Of a stretch of DNA of 64,000 nt, positions 18,039-26,481 are shown one piece after another. Position numbers and translations under genes: made by a program. The notes beneath the pieces were generated by a model. It was not told the origin of the DNA. It made no database searches and saw only the letters and a list, made by a program, of their open reading frames with translations. The DNA lies in contig NZ_JASBRE010000013.1 in the NCBI RefSeq assembly GCF_029960815.1, positions 1 through 64,000 on the forward strand, given 5' to 3'. How positions within the stretch are numbered: the stretch's first letter is position 1; every line of letters begins with the position of its first letter. Source of the DNA: Pseudomonas sp. AL03 (GTDB lineage: Bacteria; Pseudomonadota; Gammaproteobacteria; Pseudomonadales; Pseudomonadaceae).

Positions 18039-21000
18039 TGTTGCGCCTCCAGTTTCAGGGCCTTGGCCGCTTTGCGCGCTTCACCGCGCTCCACAAAGTT
18101 ACGAATCAATACGTAGAACACTGGCGTCAGCAACAGACCGAAGAAGGTCACCCCGAGCATCCCGGAGAACACCGCCACACCCATGGCATGACGCATTTCG
18201 GCACCGGCACCGCTGGAGAAGACCAGAGGCACAACACCCATGATGAACGCGAAGGAGGTCATCAGGATCGGCCGCAGACGCAGACGGCAAGCTTCGAGCA
18301 CCGCCGCCAGCGGGCTCATGCCTTCTTCCTGTTTATCCTTGGCAAACTCGACGATCAGAATCGCGTTCTTACAGGCAAGTCCCACCAGTACGATCAAGCC
18401 GATCTGGGTGAAGATGTTGTTGTCGCCACCCGAGGCAATCACACCGGTGATGGCCGACAGCAGGGTCATCGGTACGATCAGAATCACCGCCAGTGGCAGG
18501 CTCCAGCTTTCGTACTGTGCCGCGAGTACCAGGAACGCCAGCAGTACGCAGAGCGGGAACACGAACAGTGCAGTGTTGCCGGACAGAATCTGCTGGTAGG
18601 TCAGGTCGGTCCACTCGTAGGTCATGCCGTTTGGAAGTTCTTCCTTGAGCAGTTTCTCGATGGCTTTTTCGGCCTGGCCGGAGCTGTAGCCGGGGGCGGC
18701 TGCACCGTTGATTTCAGCGGTGATGAAACCGTTGTAGTGCATCACGCGATCCGGGCCCGAGGTGTCGCTGACCTTGATGAAGGTCGCCAGCGGGATCATC
18801 TCGCCTTTGTTGTTACGCACTTTCAGCTGACCGATCTGGTCCGGTTCGAGACGGAACTGCTGCTCGGCCTGAACGTTGACCTGATAGGTACGACCAAAGC
18901 GGTTGAAGTCGTTGGCATACAGCGACCCCAGATAGATCTGCAGGGTGTCGAAGATGTCGCTGACGGCCACGCCGTGGGTCTTGGCTTTTTCCCGGTCGAT
19001 TGCCGCATCGACCTGTGGCACGTTCACGGTGTAGCTGGTGAACAGGGCGGCCAGTTCCGGCACGTTGTGGCTTTTGTTAATGATGTTCATGGTTTCTTTG
19101 TACAGCTCGTCATAACCCAGGTTGCCCCGGTCTTCGATCTGCAGGCGGAAACCACCGATGGTGCCCAGGCCTTGTACGGGCGGCGGCGGGAAGATTGCCA
19201 TGTAGGCTTCCTGAATCCCGGCGAACTGGCCGTTCAATGCACCGGCAATCGCACCGGCGGACATGCTCGGGTCTTTACGCTCATCGAACGGTTTGAGGGT
19301 CACGAAGACGATGCCGGCGTTAGGGCTGTTGGTGAAGCCGTTGATCGACAGGCCTGGGAACGCGACGGCACTGTCCACGCCAGGCTGTTTCAGGGCCAGG
19401 TCGGACATGCGTTTGATCACGTCTTCGGTACGGTCCAGGCTCGAGGCATCCGGCAGTTGAGCGAAGGCCACCAGGTATTGCTTGTCCTGGCCAGGTACGA
19501 AACCGGTCGGGGTGTTGGCGAAACCGAAGAAGGTCAACACCATCAGGCCTGCGTACACCAGCAGGGCGATACCGCTGCTGCGGATAACCCGGCCCACGGT
19601 GCCGACATAGCCGTGGCTGGCCTTGTCAAAGAAGCGGTTGAACGGGCGGAACAGCCAGACACCAAAGATCTTGTCGAGGACCTTGGAGAAACGGTCCTTC
19701 GGCGCGTCATGGCTTTTGAGCAACACAGCAGCCAGGGCAGGCGACAGGGTCAGCGAGTTGAACGCCGAGATCACGGTCGAGATCGCAATGGTCAGGGCGA
19801 ATTGCTTGTAGAACTGCCCAGTCAAACCGGAGATGAAGGCCGCCGGGATAAACACCGCACACAGCACCAGCGCCGTCGCGATGATCGGGCCGGTCACTTC
19901 ACGCATGGCTCGTTTGGTGGCTTCGACCGGTGTGAGCCCCAATCCGATATTTCGCTCGACGTTTTCCACCACCACGATGGCGTCGTCCACCACGATACCG
20001 ATGGCCAACACCAGGCCGAACAGTGACAGGGCGTTCAGCGAGAAGCCAAACAGGTGCATCACGGCAAACGTACCGATCAGCGAAACCGGCACCGCCACCA
20101 ACGGAATGATCGAGGCGCGCCAGGTCTGCAGGAACAGGATCACCACCAGAACTACGAGAATCAGCGCTTCGAAGAGGGTGTGAACCACCGCTTCGATGGA
20201 GCCGCGCACGAAAATCGTCGGGTCATAGACGATGCTGAAGTCCATGCCTTCCGGGAAGTTCTTCTTCAGCTCGGCCATCTTGCCGCGCACTTCGTTGGAG
20301 ATTTCGATCGCGTTGGAGCCAGGGCGCTGGAAGATCGGGATCGCCACGGCCGGCTGGTTATTCAGCAGCGAGCGCAGGGCGTACTGGCTGGAACCCAATT
20401 CAATCCGAGCGATGTCTTTCAGGCGCGTGATTTCACCGTTGTCGCCGGAGCGAATGATGATGTTCTCGAACTCTTCTTCAGAAACCAGACGGCCTTGCGT
20501 GTTGACCGACAGCTGGAACGCGGTGGCATTCGGTGCAGGAGGTGCACCCAACGCACCGGCAGCCACCTGACGGTTCTGTTCACGGATGGCGGTCACGACG
20601 TCGGTGGCGGTCAGGTTACGCGAAGCAGTCTTGTTCGGATCGAGCCAGACACGCAACGAGTAATCGCCCATGCCGAACAACTGCACGTCACCGACACCGC
20701 CCAGTCGCGCCAGCTCATCTTTGATGTTGAGCAAGGCGTAGTTGGACAGGTAGAGCATGTCGTAGCGTTTGTCCGGCGAGGTCAAGTGCACAACCATCGT
20801 CAGGTCGGGCGAAGCCTTGTCCACGGTGATACCGATTCGCGTCACTTCTTCTGGAAGCTTCGGCTCGGTCCGGGTCACGCGGTTCTGAACTTGCACCTGA
20901 GCGTTGTCCAGGTCAGTGCCCAGCGCAAAGGTGATGGTCAGGGTGATCTTGCCGTCCGCTGTGGACTGCGAAGACATGTACAGCATGTTCTCGACGCCGG

Positions 21001-21214
21001 TGATGGCTTGCTCCAGCGGAGCTGCCACGGTTTCACCGATGACTTTTGGGTTGGCGCCCGGGAAGTTGGCACGGACCACAACGGTCGGCGGAACCACCTC
21101 CGGGTATTCGCTGATCGGCAACTGGAACAGCGAGATGGCGCCGGCGATCAGGATCAGCAACGAAAGCACCGCTGCGAAGATCGGTCGCGAAATGAAGAAT
21201 TGGGAAAAATTCAT
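18035..21214 (-). CDS. mexF: RND multidrug efflux transporter, inner-membrane permease
   Basis: A 1059-residue proton-driven HAE1-family pump. The N-terminus (FFISRPIFAAVLSLLILIAGA, LPISEYPEVVPPTVVVRA) and the transmembrane-4 proton relay GIVVDDAIVVVENVERN are textbook RND features. Two large periplasmic loops and twelve membrane helices can be traced, ending with the second six-helix bundle (for example FAFIMGVVPLVFSSGAGAEMRHAMG). Overall sequence matches MexF, which exports chloramphenicol, fluoroquinolones, trimethoprim and quorum-signal precursors in P. aeruginosa. Substrates here are inferred. It starts 15 bp after mexE and overlaps oprN by four bases. Confidence 0.94.
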   Translation of the reverse strand: MNFSQFFISRPIFAAVLSLLILIAGAISLFQLPISEYPEVVPPTVVVRANFPGANPKVIGETVAAPLEQAITGVENMLYMSSQSTADGKITLTITFALGTDLDNAQVQVQNRVTRTEPKLPEEVTRIGITVDKASPDLTMVVHLTSPDKRYDMLYLSNYALLNIKDELARLGGVGDVQLFGMGDYSLRVWLDPNKTASRNLTATDVVTAIREQNRQVAAGALGAPPAPNATAFQLSVNTQGRLVSEEEFENIIIRSGDNGEITRLKDIARIELGSSQYALRSLLNNQPAVAIPIFQRPGSNAIEISNEVRGKMAELKKNFPEGMDFSIVYDPTIFVRGSIEAVVHTLFEALILVVLVVILFLQTWRASIIPLVAVPVSLIGTFAVMHLFGFSLNALSLFGLVLAIGIVVDDAIVVVENVERNIGLGLTPVEATKRAMREVTGPIIATALVLCAVFIPAAFISGLTGQFYKQFALTIAISTVISAFNSLTLSPALAAVLLKSHDAPKDRFSKVLDKIFGVWLFRPFNRFFDKASHGYVGTVGRVIRSSGIALLVYAGLMVLTFFGFANTPTGFVPGQDKQYLVAFAQLPDASSLDRTEDVIKRMSDLALKQPGVDSAVAFPGLSINGFTNSPNAGIVFVTLKPFDERKDPSMSAGAIAGALNGQFAGIQEAYMAIFPPPPVQGLGTIGGFRLQIEDRGNLGYDELYKETMNIINKSHNVPELAALFTSYTVNVPQVDAAIDREKAKTHGVAVSDIFDTLQIYLGSLYANDFNRFGRTYQVNVQAEQQFRLEPDQIGQLKVRNNKGEMIPLATFIKVSDTSGPDRVMHYNGFITAEINGAAAPGYSSGQAEKAIEKLLKEELPNGMTYEWTDLTYQQILSGNTALFVFPLCVLLAFLVLAAQYESWSLPLAVILIVPMTLLSAITGVIASGGDNNIFTQIGLIVLVGLACKNAILIVEFAKDKQEEGMSPLAAVLEACRLRLRPILMTSFAFIMGVVPLVFSSGAGAEMRHAMGVAVFSGMLGVTFFGLLLTPVFYVLIRNFVERGEARKAAKALKLEAQQ

Positions 21215-21229
21215 CGGAGTTATCGTCCC

Positions 21230-22483
21230 TTAACCGCGTGGAGTCGCAGCAGCCAGTTTCACAACCGAACCCGGCGCGACCTTGGCAGGTGCGACTTGGG
21301 GCAGGTTGCTGGCTTCCAGCGCTTGTCGTTGTTGAGCCAGAGCGGCGAGGGTTTCCTTGGTGGCCATCGGGATCACTTCAGGGGTGACCGGCGAACCAGG
21401 ACGAACCCGTTGCAGCCCCTTGACGATGACGGTGTCATCCTTGTTCAGGCCGCTGCGCACGATGCGTAGGCCTTCGATCTTCGGACCCAGCTCGACCGAG
21501 CGATACGCCGTCTTGTTGTCGGCATCCATCACCAGCACGAACTTTTTACCCAAATCGGTACCGACCGCTTCGTCGTTGATCAGCACGGCGGAATAGGTGC
21601 CGCTGCCGACCAGTTTCAGACGGGCATACAGGCCGGGGGTGTAGGTGCCGTCGCTGTTATCGAACACCGCACGACCGCGGATGGTGCCGGTTTTCGGGTT
21701 GACCTGGTTGTCGACGAAGTTCATCACGCCTTGGTGCGGGTTGCCGTCTTCATTGGACAGGCCAAGATAAACCGGGGTGGTTGCTCCGCGTTTGCCTTGG
21801 CGAGCGAGCGCGGTGTACTTGAGGAATACACGCTCGTCGGCGTCGAAGTAGGCGTAGACCTTGTCAGTGGAAACCACACTGGTCAGCGCGGTGGTGTCGG
21901 CGGTCACCAGATTGCCGGCGGTGATTTCCGCACGGCTGACACGGCCGCTAATTGGCGCAGTAACACGGGTGAAACTCAGGTTTAGTTTGGCCAGGTCCAG
22001 TTGCGCCTGGAGGGCACCAACCGCGGCGCGGGCTTCTTGCGAAGCGCTGGTGCGCGAATCGGCCAGTTCGGCGGAAATAGCATTGCTGGTGCGCAGACGC
22101 TCACCGCGCTGGGCTTCATTTTCGCTGCGGGTGGCGTTGGCGCGCGACTGGGCAACCAGGGCTTCGAGGCGGCGAACCTCGGCCTGGAATGGACGCGGGT
22201 CAATCTGGAACAGCAGGTCGCCTTTTTTGACCAATGCGCCTTCAGTGAAGGCCACTTCGTCGATCTGGCCGGAGACCCGTGGACGAATTTCTACGGTTTC
22301 CGGCGCTTCGAGGCGCCCGGTGAATTCGTCCCATTCATTGACCGGTTGTTCAATCACCTTGGCCACGCTGACTTTGGCTGCGGGCATAGTGGCGGCCGTG
22401 TCCGGAGTCTTGCCGCAGGCGCTCATCACCAGCACGGCCAACAGGGCCAACGGGAAGCGCAAATGTTTGAGTGATTGTTCCAT
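21230..22483 (-). CDS. mexE: RND efflux periplasmic adaptor (membrane fusion lipoprotein)
   Basis: A 417-residue adaptor that bridges MexF and OprN. Signal LALLAVLVMSACGKTPD gives a lipoprotein Cys near residue 24. Barrel-sandwich (lipoyl-like) halves are visible in PETVEIRPRVSGQIDEVAFTEGALVKKGD and SFTRVTAPISGRVSRAEITAGNLV, separated by an alpha-hairpin rich in Arg/Glu/Ala. The ATG at 22483 directly precedes the signal peptide; a start 20 codons upstream would put a non-signal segment in front. It is first in the mexEF-oprN operon. Confidence 0.92.
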   Translation of the reverse strand: MEQSLKHLRFPLALLAVLVMSACGKTPDTAATMPAAKVSVAKVIEQPVNEWDEFTGRLEAPETVEIRPRVSGQIDEVAFTEGALVKKGDLLFQIDPRPFQAEVRRLEALVAQSRANATRSENEAQRGERLRTSNAISAELADSRTSASQEARAAVGALQAQLDLAKLNLSFTRVTAPISGRVSRAEITAGNLVTADTTALTSVVSTDKVYAYFDADERVFLKYTALARQGKRGATTPVYLGLSNEDGNPHQGVMNFVDNQVNPKTGTIRGRAVFDNSDGTYTPGLYARLKLVGSGTYSAVLINDEAVGTDLGKKFVLVMDADNKTAYRSVELGPKIEGLRIVRSGLNKDDTVIVKGLQRVRPGSPVTPEVIPMATKETLAALAQQRQALEASNLPQVAPAKVAPGSVVKLAAATPRG

Positions 22484-22566
22484 GGATGCATCCGCCAATG
22501 TATTGAGAATGGACGGATGATGCTCGGCGAGGATGTATCGCACGAATCGAATGAGGCAAAGGTAAC

Positions 22567-22583
22567 TATCATTCGGAATGATA
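22567..22583. promoter_or_regulatory. 17-bp palindrome in the mexE promoter
   Basis: Perfect inverted repeat TATCATTC-G-GAATGATA, centred about 90 bp upstream of the mexE start. Size and symmetry fit a dimeric repressor or activator operator. Which protein binds is unknown. Confidence 0.45.
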
Positions 22584-22620
22584 TAAGGCCCAAGCAGGCT
22601 CTCTAGCCTGCACCTTTCGT

Positions 22621-22644
22621 TAGGCGGCTATCAATTAGAGTGAT
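22621..22644 (-). promoter_or_regulatory. nod-box-like LysR (MexT) site upstream of mexE
   Basis: Read on the minus strand, the segment is ATCA-N5-ATTGAT-N4-GCCTA, resembling the MexT consensus ATCA-N5-GTCGAT-N4-ACYAT with mismatches. It also contains the general LysR pattern T-N11-A (TCA...TGA). It lies about 140 bp upstream of the mexE ATG, in the same orientation. A MexT site is the best reading but is not proved. Confidence 0.45.
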
Positions 22645-22851
22645 CGGCCGCGGTTGCTCATCGTTTAGGCCGGAAAGGTGCTGCCAGCAGGGCGAATCTT
22701 CCCAAAAATAGAATTAATTCCAATAAGTTGTGGGTGCAACAGGAAATACCCAAATAAAGCACAAAATTAGGGAATTACGCGCCTTGAACAGAATTGTGGT
22801 TAATTCTATAATTTTGGGTATTAAGCGGTGTGCAGCGACGGGAGACACGTT
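22645..22851. promoter_or_regulatory. AT-rich hipBA promoter with repeated CCCAAA-type boxes
   Basis: Upstream of hipB the base composition becomes AT-rich. A 10-bp inverted repeat AATACCCAAA (22745-22754) / TTTGGGTATT (22813-22822) brackets the presumed promoter. A further related box, CCCAAAAATAGAATTAA at 22701-22717, resembles the reverse complement of 22800-22820 (CCCAAAATTATAGAATTAA) with a two-base gap. Such multiple operators are usual for HipB autoregulation. Binding is inferred. Confidence 0.5.
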
Positions 22852-23169
22852 ATGTTGGATTTAAGTTTCAGTAAGCCGAGTGAGATCCTCAAGCGACTCT
22901 GCGATCGCCTGCGCACGGAGCGGCTGGCTCTGCAGATGACGCAAGCCGATGTGGCCGGTCGCGCCGGTGTCGGGACCAATACCGTGTCCAACCTCGAAGC
23001 TGGGCGCAATGTCGGGTTCGAGAATGTGGTCCGTGTGGCTATGGTTCTTGGACGAACCAAGGAGCTCGAAGGACTGTTCTTGCCAAAGCTGGACAGCCTC
23101 GAAGACATTCGCCGATACGAAAACAGTGTCAATCGTCATCGTACCAAGAGGAAGTCCGACAATGCTTGA
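22852..23169 (+). CDS. hipB: HipB-type antitoxin, XRE-family DNA-binding protein
   Basis: A 105-residue protein with a classic XRE helix-turn-helix (LRTERLALQMTQADVAGRAGVGTNTVSNLEAGRNVGFENVVRVAMVLG, about residues 20-70). The ATG at 22852 follows GGGAGACACGTT, with a GGAG ribosome site. It overlaps the hipA start by eight bases, so antitoxin and toxin are translationally coupled in the usual order. By family it neutralises HipA and represses its own operon through the upstream repeated boxes. Confidence 0.85.
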   Translation: MLDLSFSKPSEILKRLCDRLRTERLALQMTQADVAGRAGVGTNTVSNLEAGRNVGFENVVRVAMVLGRTKELEGLFLPKLDSLEDIRRYENSVNRHRTKRKSDNA

Positions 23170-24421
23170 GCAAGTTGACGTCTACTACGATGGTTGGGGT
23201 GAGCGTTGGCTGTGGGGCACGCTGGTGTCTACGACCGCCATCACCGGTCGTCCGCAGATTGTGTTTGAGTACAGCAATGAAGCAAAGAGTAGAGGCCTGG
23301 AGCTGTCGTCCTACACACTTCCATTGGAGGGACCCCAGTTACGTCGAGGCTTTCCGTCCCACCAGTTAGGCCTGCCAGGGCCTGTCTATGACTCGTTACC
23401 TGACGGTTGGGGCATGCTGCTGATGGACCGGTTGTTCAGGCGCCGCGGCCTCAACACAGCACGCATAGGACCTCTGGAGCGGCTGGCCTATATTGGCAAC
23501 AATGCCATGGGGGCACTGTCGTTCGAGCCCATGGCGCCCGAGGGGCAGGAGCCGCAAACGCATATCCCCCTTGAGCTGCTTGCGGCTGAGATTCAGGAAG
23601 TTCTCAATGGTGAAGGTGGGGAATTCCTGCAGACGTTGCTGCTGGTGGGGGGCTCGCCTCAAGGCGCCAGGCCAAAGGCGTTGGTCTATCGCGATCCTCA
23701 AACTGGAGCCTTTACCACCGCCGCCAAGCCGGGCTTTGAAGCCTGGCTGATTAAATTCCCGGCAAAAGAAGAACATCCTGAGGTGTGTGCTATCGAAATG
23801 GTCTATGCCAAGTGCTTGCGCATGTGCGGCATCCAGACCCCGGACACGCAGCACTTTAGTCTGCCCAACGGGCTGGCAGCCTTCGCGAGTAAACGCTTTG
23901 ATCGTATAGACGGTAAGCGCGTGCCCATGCAAAGCCTTGCAACCTTTACCGGGGCCGACTACAAGTCACCAGGGTCCTTGGACTATGTCAACTTCTTGCG
24001 TGCGACACAGATGTGCACCAACGATGTACGAGAGAAAGCTATCGCCTTCGAGCGTGCCGTTTTCAATGTCGCGTTCAACAACCGAGACGACCATCCCAAA
24101 AACTTCGCCTACGTCATGTCGCCGTCCGGTGTATGGCAGCTGGCGCCGGCCTACGACGTGACTTTCTGCGAGGGACCGGGCGGTTATCACCAGATGGACG
24201 TGATGGGCGAGGCCTTGGAGATTGACCGAGATGTGATGCTCAGACTTGCAGACGAAGCAGAGGTCTCAGTGGCGACTGCTGGCGGCATCATTGACAGAAT
24301 TTGCCACGTCGCTAGCCAGTTTGCGGCCTTCGCCGAGAACATGTACCCACGCGTGATCACCCAAAACACTCTGGATACCATTCAGGGCCGAATCGACGAG
24401 AACATCAATCTGCTGCGCTAA
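23162..24421 (+). CDS. hipA: HipA-type serine/threonine kinase toxin
   Basis: A 419-residue HipA-fold kinase. The N-subdomain and GGSPQGARPKALVYR (nucleotide-binding loop and Lys) are followed by the catalytic loop NNRDDHPKNFAYV (with D and N) and the metal-binding Asp in APAYDVTFCEGPGG. All main catalytic residues are present, so the toxin is likely active. Family members inactivate glutamyl-tRNA synthetase or other targets and cause growth arrest or persistence; the target here is unknown. The gene lies between mexT and mexE, next to transposase and integrase debris, which indicates horizontal acquisition. Confidence 0.88.
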   Translation: MLEQVDVYYDGWGERWLWGTLVSTTAITGRPQIVFEYSNEAKSRGLELSSYTLPLEGPQLRRGFPSHQLGLPGPVYDSLPDGWGMLLMDRLFRRRGLNTARIGPLERLAYIGNNAMGALSFEPMAPEGQEPQTHIPLELLAAEIQEVLNGEGGEFLQTLLLVGGSPQGARPKALVYRDPQTGAFTTAAKPGFEAWLIKFPAKEEHPEVCAIEMVYAKCLRMCGIQTPDTQHFSLPNGLAAFASKRFDRIDGKRVPMQSLATFTGADYKSPGSLDYVNFLRATQMCTNDVREKAIAFERAVFNVAFNNRDDHPKNFAYVMSPSGVWQLAPAYDVTFCEGPGGYHQMDVMGEALEIDRDVMLRLADEAEVSVATAGGIIDRICHVASQFAAFAENMYPRVITQNTLDTIQGRIDENINLLR

Positions 24422-24427
24422 CGCCAC

Positions 24428-24502
24428 TGCTCGCCTACAACTTCAAACGGGGTGTTGAACCTGCTGGGCGGTAACGCCCTGATGGCGGCGATGAAGGTCT
24501 GA
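24428..24502 (+). pseudogene. 3' remnant of an IS5-like transposase
   Basis: Immediately after hipA, the DNA can be read as LAYNFKR then, after a one-base shift, VLNLLGGNALMAAMKV and a stop at 24500-24502. This is the typical C-terminal end of IS5/IS1182-type DDE transposases (LAYN-[FL]-[KR]-RVLN-x-LG). Only about 25 codons remain and they carry a +1 frameshift, so it is a scar, not a working element. No terminal inverted repeats were found. Confidence 0.5.
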
Positions 24503-24526
24503 GGCGCAGTTGATGGTCCTCTGTAC

Positions 24527-24757
24527 TCATCGCAGGGGATGACGGAAATCTTCATCGAGAGCAAGCTTATCGCTGGAGTTGCTGCCCGGGTCTGCCGCAA
24601 AAAAAACCACCGTGATTTTTTCTGGAAGTGCTTTCAATCGCTCGATTTCAAGTGCTGTTTCATCATGCATCCTTTCACGTCTAGATAGCCCTTCATCCAA
24701 GTCGCGAAGCCGCCCAGTCTGTTCATCGGTAGCCCGCTGCTGCTCTATCCACTGCAT
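24527..24757 (-). pseudogene. Fragment of a possible coiled-coil + TIR/CHAT-associated effector gene
   Basis: A 76-codon reading frame with a coiled-coil-like start (LRDLDEGLSRRERMHDETALEIERLKAL) followed by ITVVFFAADPGSNSSDKLALDEDFRHP. The second part resembles the N-terminal strand and loop of bacterial effector domains with the pattern [IV]-L-F-L-A-A-N-P-x(n)-L-x-L-D-E-E-x-R. The frame stops soon after, beside the transposase scar, so most of a domain would be missing. The match is short and I hold it loosely. It could also be a chance frame. Confidence 0.3.
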
Positions 24758-24810
24758 CTGGGGGCATAATCAGGGCTGATTTCTTTTTTTCGAAGAAGGA
24801 TGCTCCAACT

Positions 24811-25299
24811 ATGATTGAGAATCTTGAAGCCTTTGCGAGACGTAAGCTTAGCGACGCTCGCGTGAGGTCGGTATCAGAGCCAGGCAGTGCACTGATGGCG
24901 AGGTGCCTGGGCTGTATCTCGAAGTGGGCAAACCGCGGAAAGGTAGGAAACCTGGCTCCAAGCTATGGCGTTTGAAGTACCGCCTGCATGGAAAGGAGAA
25001 CCGTTTTGCGATCGGTGCTTATCCTGTGGTCGGTTTGAAGGAGGCTCGCGAGATCGCTTGGGCAGCCAAGAGAGATATCGCCAACTGCATTGCCCCGTTG
25101 AAAGCCAAGACGGCAAAAATCGAGGCGCAACGCCTCGACGAGTCTCGAACATTCCAGCGAGCAGCTGAGCTTACCGAGGCGGAGCGTCGCCTAAGCAGTG
25201 AGATTAAACATAAAGCAGATGTTGACGGATGGCACTGGAATGTTGGAAGGGATAATACCGAGCAATTCCGGGCCTCTAAGTGGCTTTTCCCAAGCATCC
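24811..25299 (+). pseudogene. Degraded tyrosine-type phage/island integrase (N-terminal part)
   Basis: An ATG at 24811 opens MIENLEAFARRKLSDARVRS. A frame change near 24890 leads into DGEVPGLYLEVGK and then GSKLWRLKYRLHGKENRFAIGAYPVVGLKEARE. The latter is the hallmark of the N-terminal DUF4102 arm-binding domain of P4-type integrases. The catalytic domain (Arg...His-x-x-Arg...Tyr) is absent; the similarity fades near 25175 and the frame then runs into the 3' end of mexT. So this is a truncated, frameshifted remnant. It marks the mexT-side edge of the inserted block. Confidence 0.7.
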
Positions 25300-26214
25300 T
25301 CAGAGGCTATCCGGATCCCCAAAAAACATCTGAATCCGCGATCTTAACCACCGTTCACCCGGATCATTATCCTGCGACCCGCGCCAGGCCATGTGCAGCT
25401 CGAAGCTGCGCGTCGGCAACGGTGGATCTTCAGCCCGCACACCGCCGGCCGCCGTCAACGCTTCAGCCGTGTAATCAGGCACCGTCGCGACAATATCGGT
25501 CCCGCTGATGAGCGTGCTGAGTCCGTTGAACTGCGGCACCGCGAGCACCACATGTCGTTTGCGCCCGAGCTTTTGCAGCTCTTCATCTATAAAGCCACTG
25601 AGGTCGCCCGCGAAGGACACCAGCGCATGAGGCCGCGCGCAGAAATCATCCAGGCTCAACGGCCCTGGTACCGTATCGGCCCGCAACAGCTTCGGCATGC
25701 TGCGGCGCAGCACCTTGCGTTTGGCGTTGGCCGGCAGGTCGGCGGTATAGCTGACACCGATGGAAATCTCGCCCGAGGCCAGCAGGCTTGGCATCAGGAT
25801 GTAGTTGGCCCGACGCACCACCAGCACGATCCCCGGTGATTCGGCGCGCAGACGCTTGAGCAGCATCGGCAGCAGGGCAAATTCGACATCGTCCGACAGA
25901 CCGATGCGAAACACTGCCGTGCTGGTGGCTGGGTCAAATTCCGCGGCACGGCTGACCGCGGTGGAAATCGAATCCAGTGCAGGCGAGAGCAGGGCGAAGA
26001 TTTCCACCGCTCGGGCGGACGGTTCCATGCTGCGGCCGGTACGCACGAACAACGGATCATCGAACAACCCGCGCAGGCGCGAGAGTGCCGCACTGATGGC
26101 CGGCTGGCCGAGGAACAATTTCTCCGCAGCGCGGGTCACGCTGCGTTCGTGCATCAATGTTTCGAAAACGATTAACAGGTTCAGGTCGACACGACGCAGG
26201 TCATTACGATTCAT
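25300..26214 (-). CDS. mexT: LysR-family activator of mexEF-oprN
   Basis: A 304-residue LysR-type regulator. The N-terminal winged helix-turn-helix (VDLNLLIVFETLMHERSVTRAAEKLFLGQPAISAALSRLR) and the substrate-binding domain strongly resemble MexT. The ATG at 26214 (MNRNDLRRVD) is the usual MexT start; the 21 upstream in-frame codons lack support. It is divergent from mexS and, as in P. aeruginosa, points toward mexEF-oprN. Unlike that locus, about 2.8 kb of other DNA separates it from mexE. No frameshift or stop is seen, so it is presumably functional. Confidence 0.88.
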   Translation of the reverse strand: MNRNDLRRVDLNLLIVFETLMHERSVTRAAEKLFLGQPAISAALSRLRGLFDDPLFVRTGRSMEPSARAVEIFALLSPALDSISTAVSRAAEFDPATSTAVFRIGLSDDVEFALLPMLLKRLRAESPGIVLVVRRANYILMPSLLASGEISIGVSYTADLPANAKRKVLRRSMPKLLRADTVPGPLSLDDFCARPHALVSFAGDLSGFIDEELQKLGRKRHVVLAVPQFNGLSTLISGTDIVATVPDYTAEALTAAGGVRAEDPPLPTRSFELHMAWRGSQDNDPGERWLRSRIQMFFGDPDSL

Positions 26215-26481
26215 CTGGAGTCCTGGCAGAGTCATCAAGCTTGACGAAAGCGGCCATATGGGAACAATGGCCGGCATGAATACTAAGGGGAAAGGCTGCT
26301 ACTCTGCACCGAGTAATTCAGTTTTACTGAAAAGGCTGCTTCGGTATCACGGCATTTGACGATGTCGCCGGCGCTGCGGAATCAATGACAGGCATGTCGA
26401 CTATTAATAGCCACTGATAGTCTTGGGTAGAAAGCCCAGATAGAGTTCAGGGCATTAGAGGTTTCTTTGACGAGGTTTGCG
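26215..26481. promoter_or_regulatory. Divergent mexT-mexS promoter region with LysR-type box
   Basis: A 267-bp shared upstream region. TTCAGT-N3-ACTGAA at 26317-26331 is a perfect inverted repeat containing the LysR pattern T-N11-A (26318-26330) and lies roughly midway between the two genes. It is a candidate MexT site for control of mexS and mexT. Confidence 0.5.

Noticed and set aside
18038..20026. 662-codon open frame on the plus strand opposite mexF
   Set aside because: It is antisense to a perfectly conserved RND pump gene; the translated product is rich in His, Gln and Arg with no domain, typical of the high-GC mirror of a real gene.
20054..21469. 471-codon plus-strand frame spanning the mexE-mexF junction
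   Set aside because: Crosses two genuine genes on the other strand and shows no domain.
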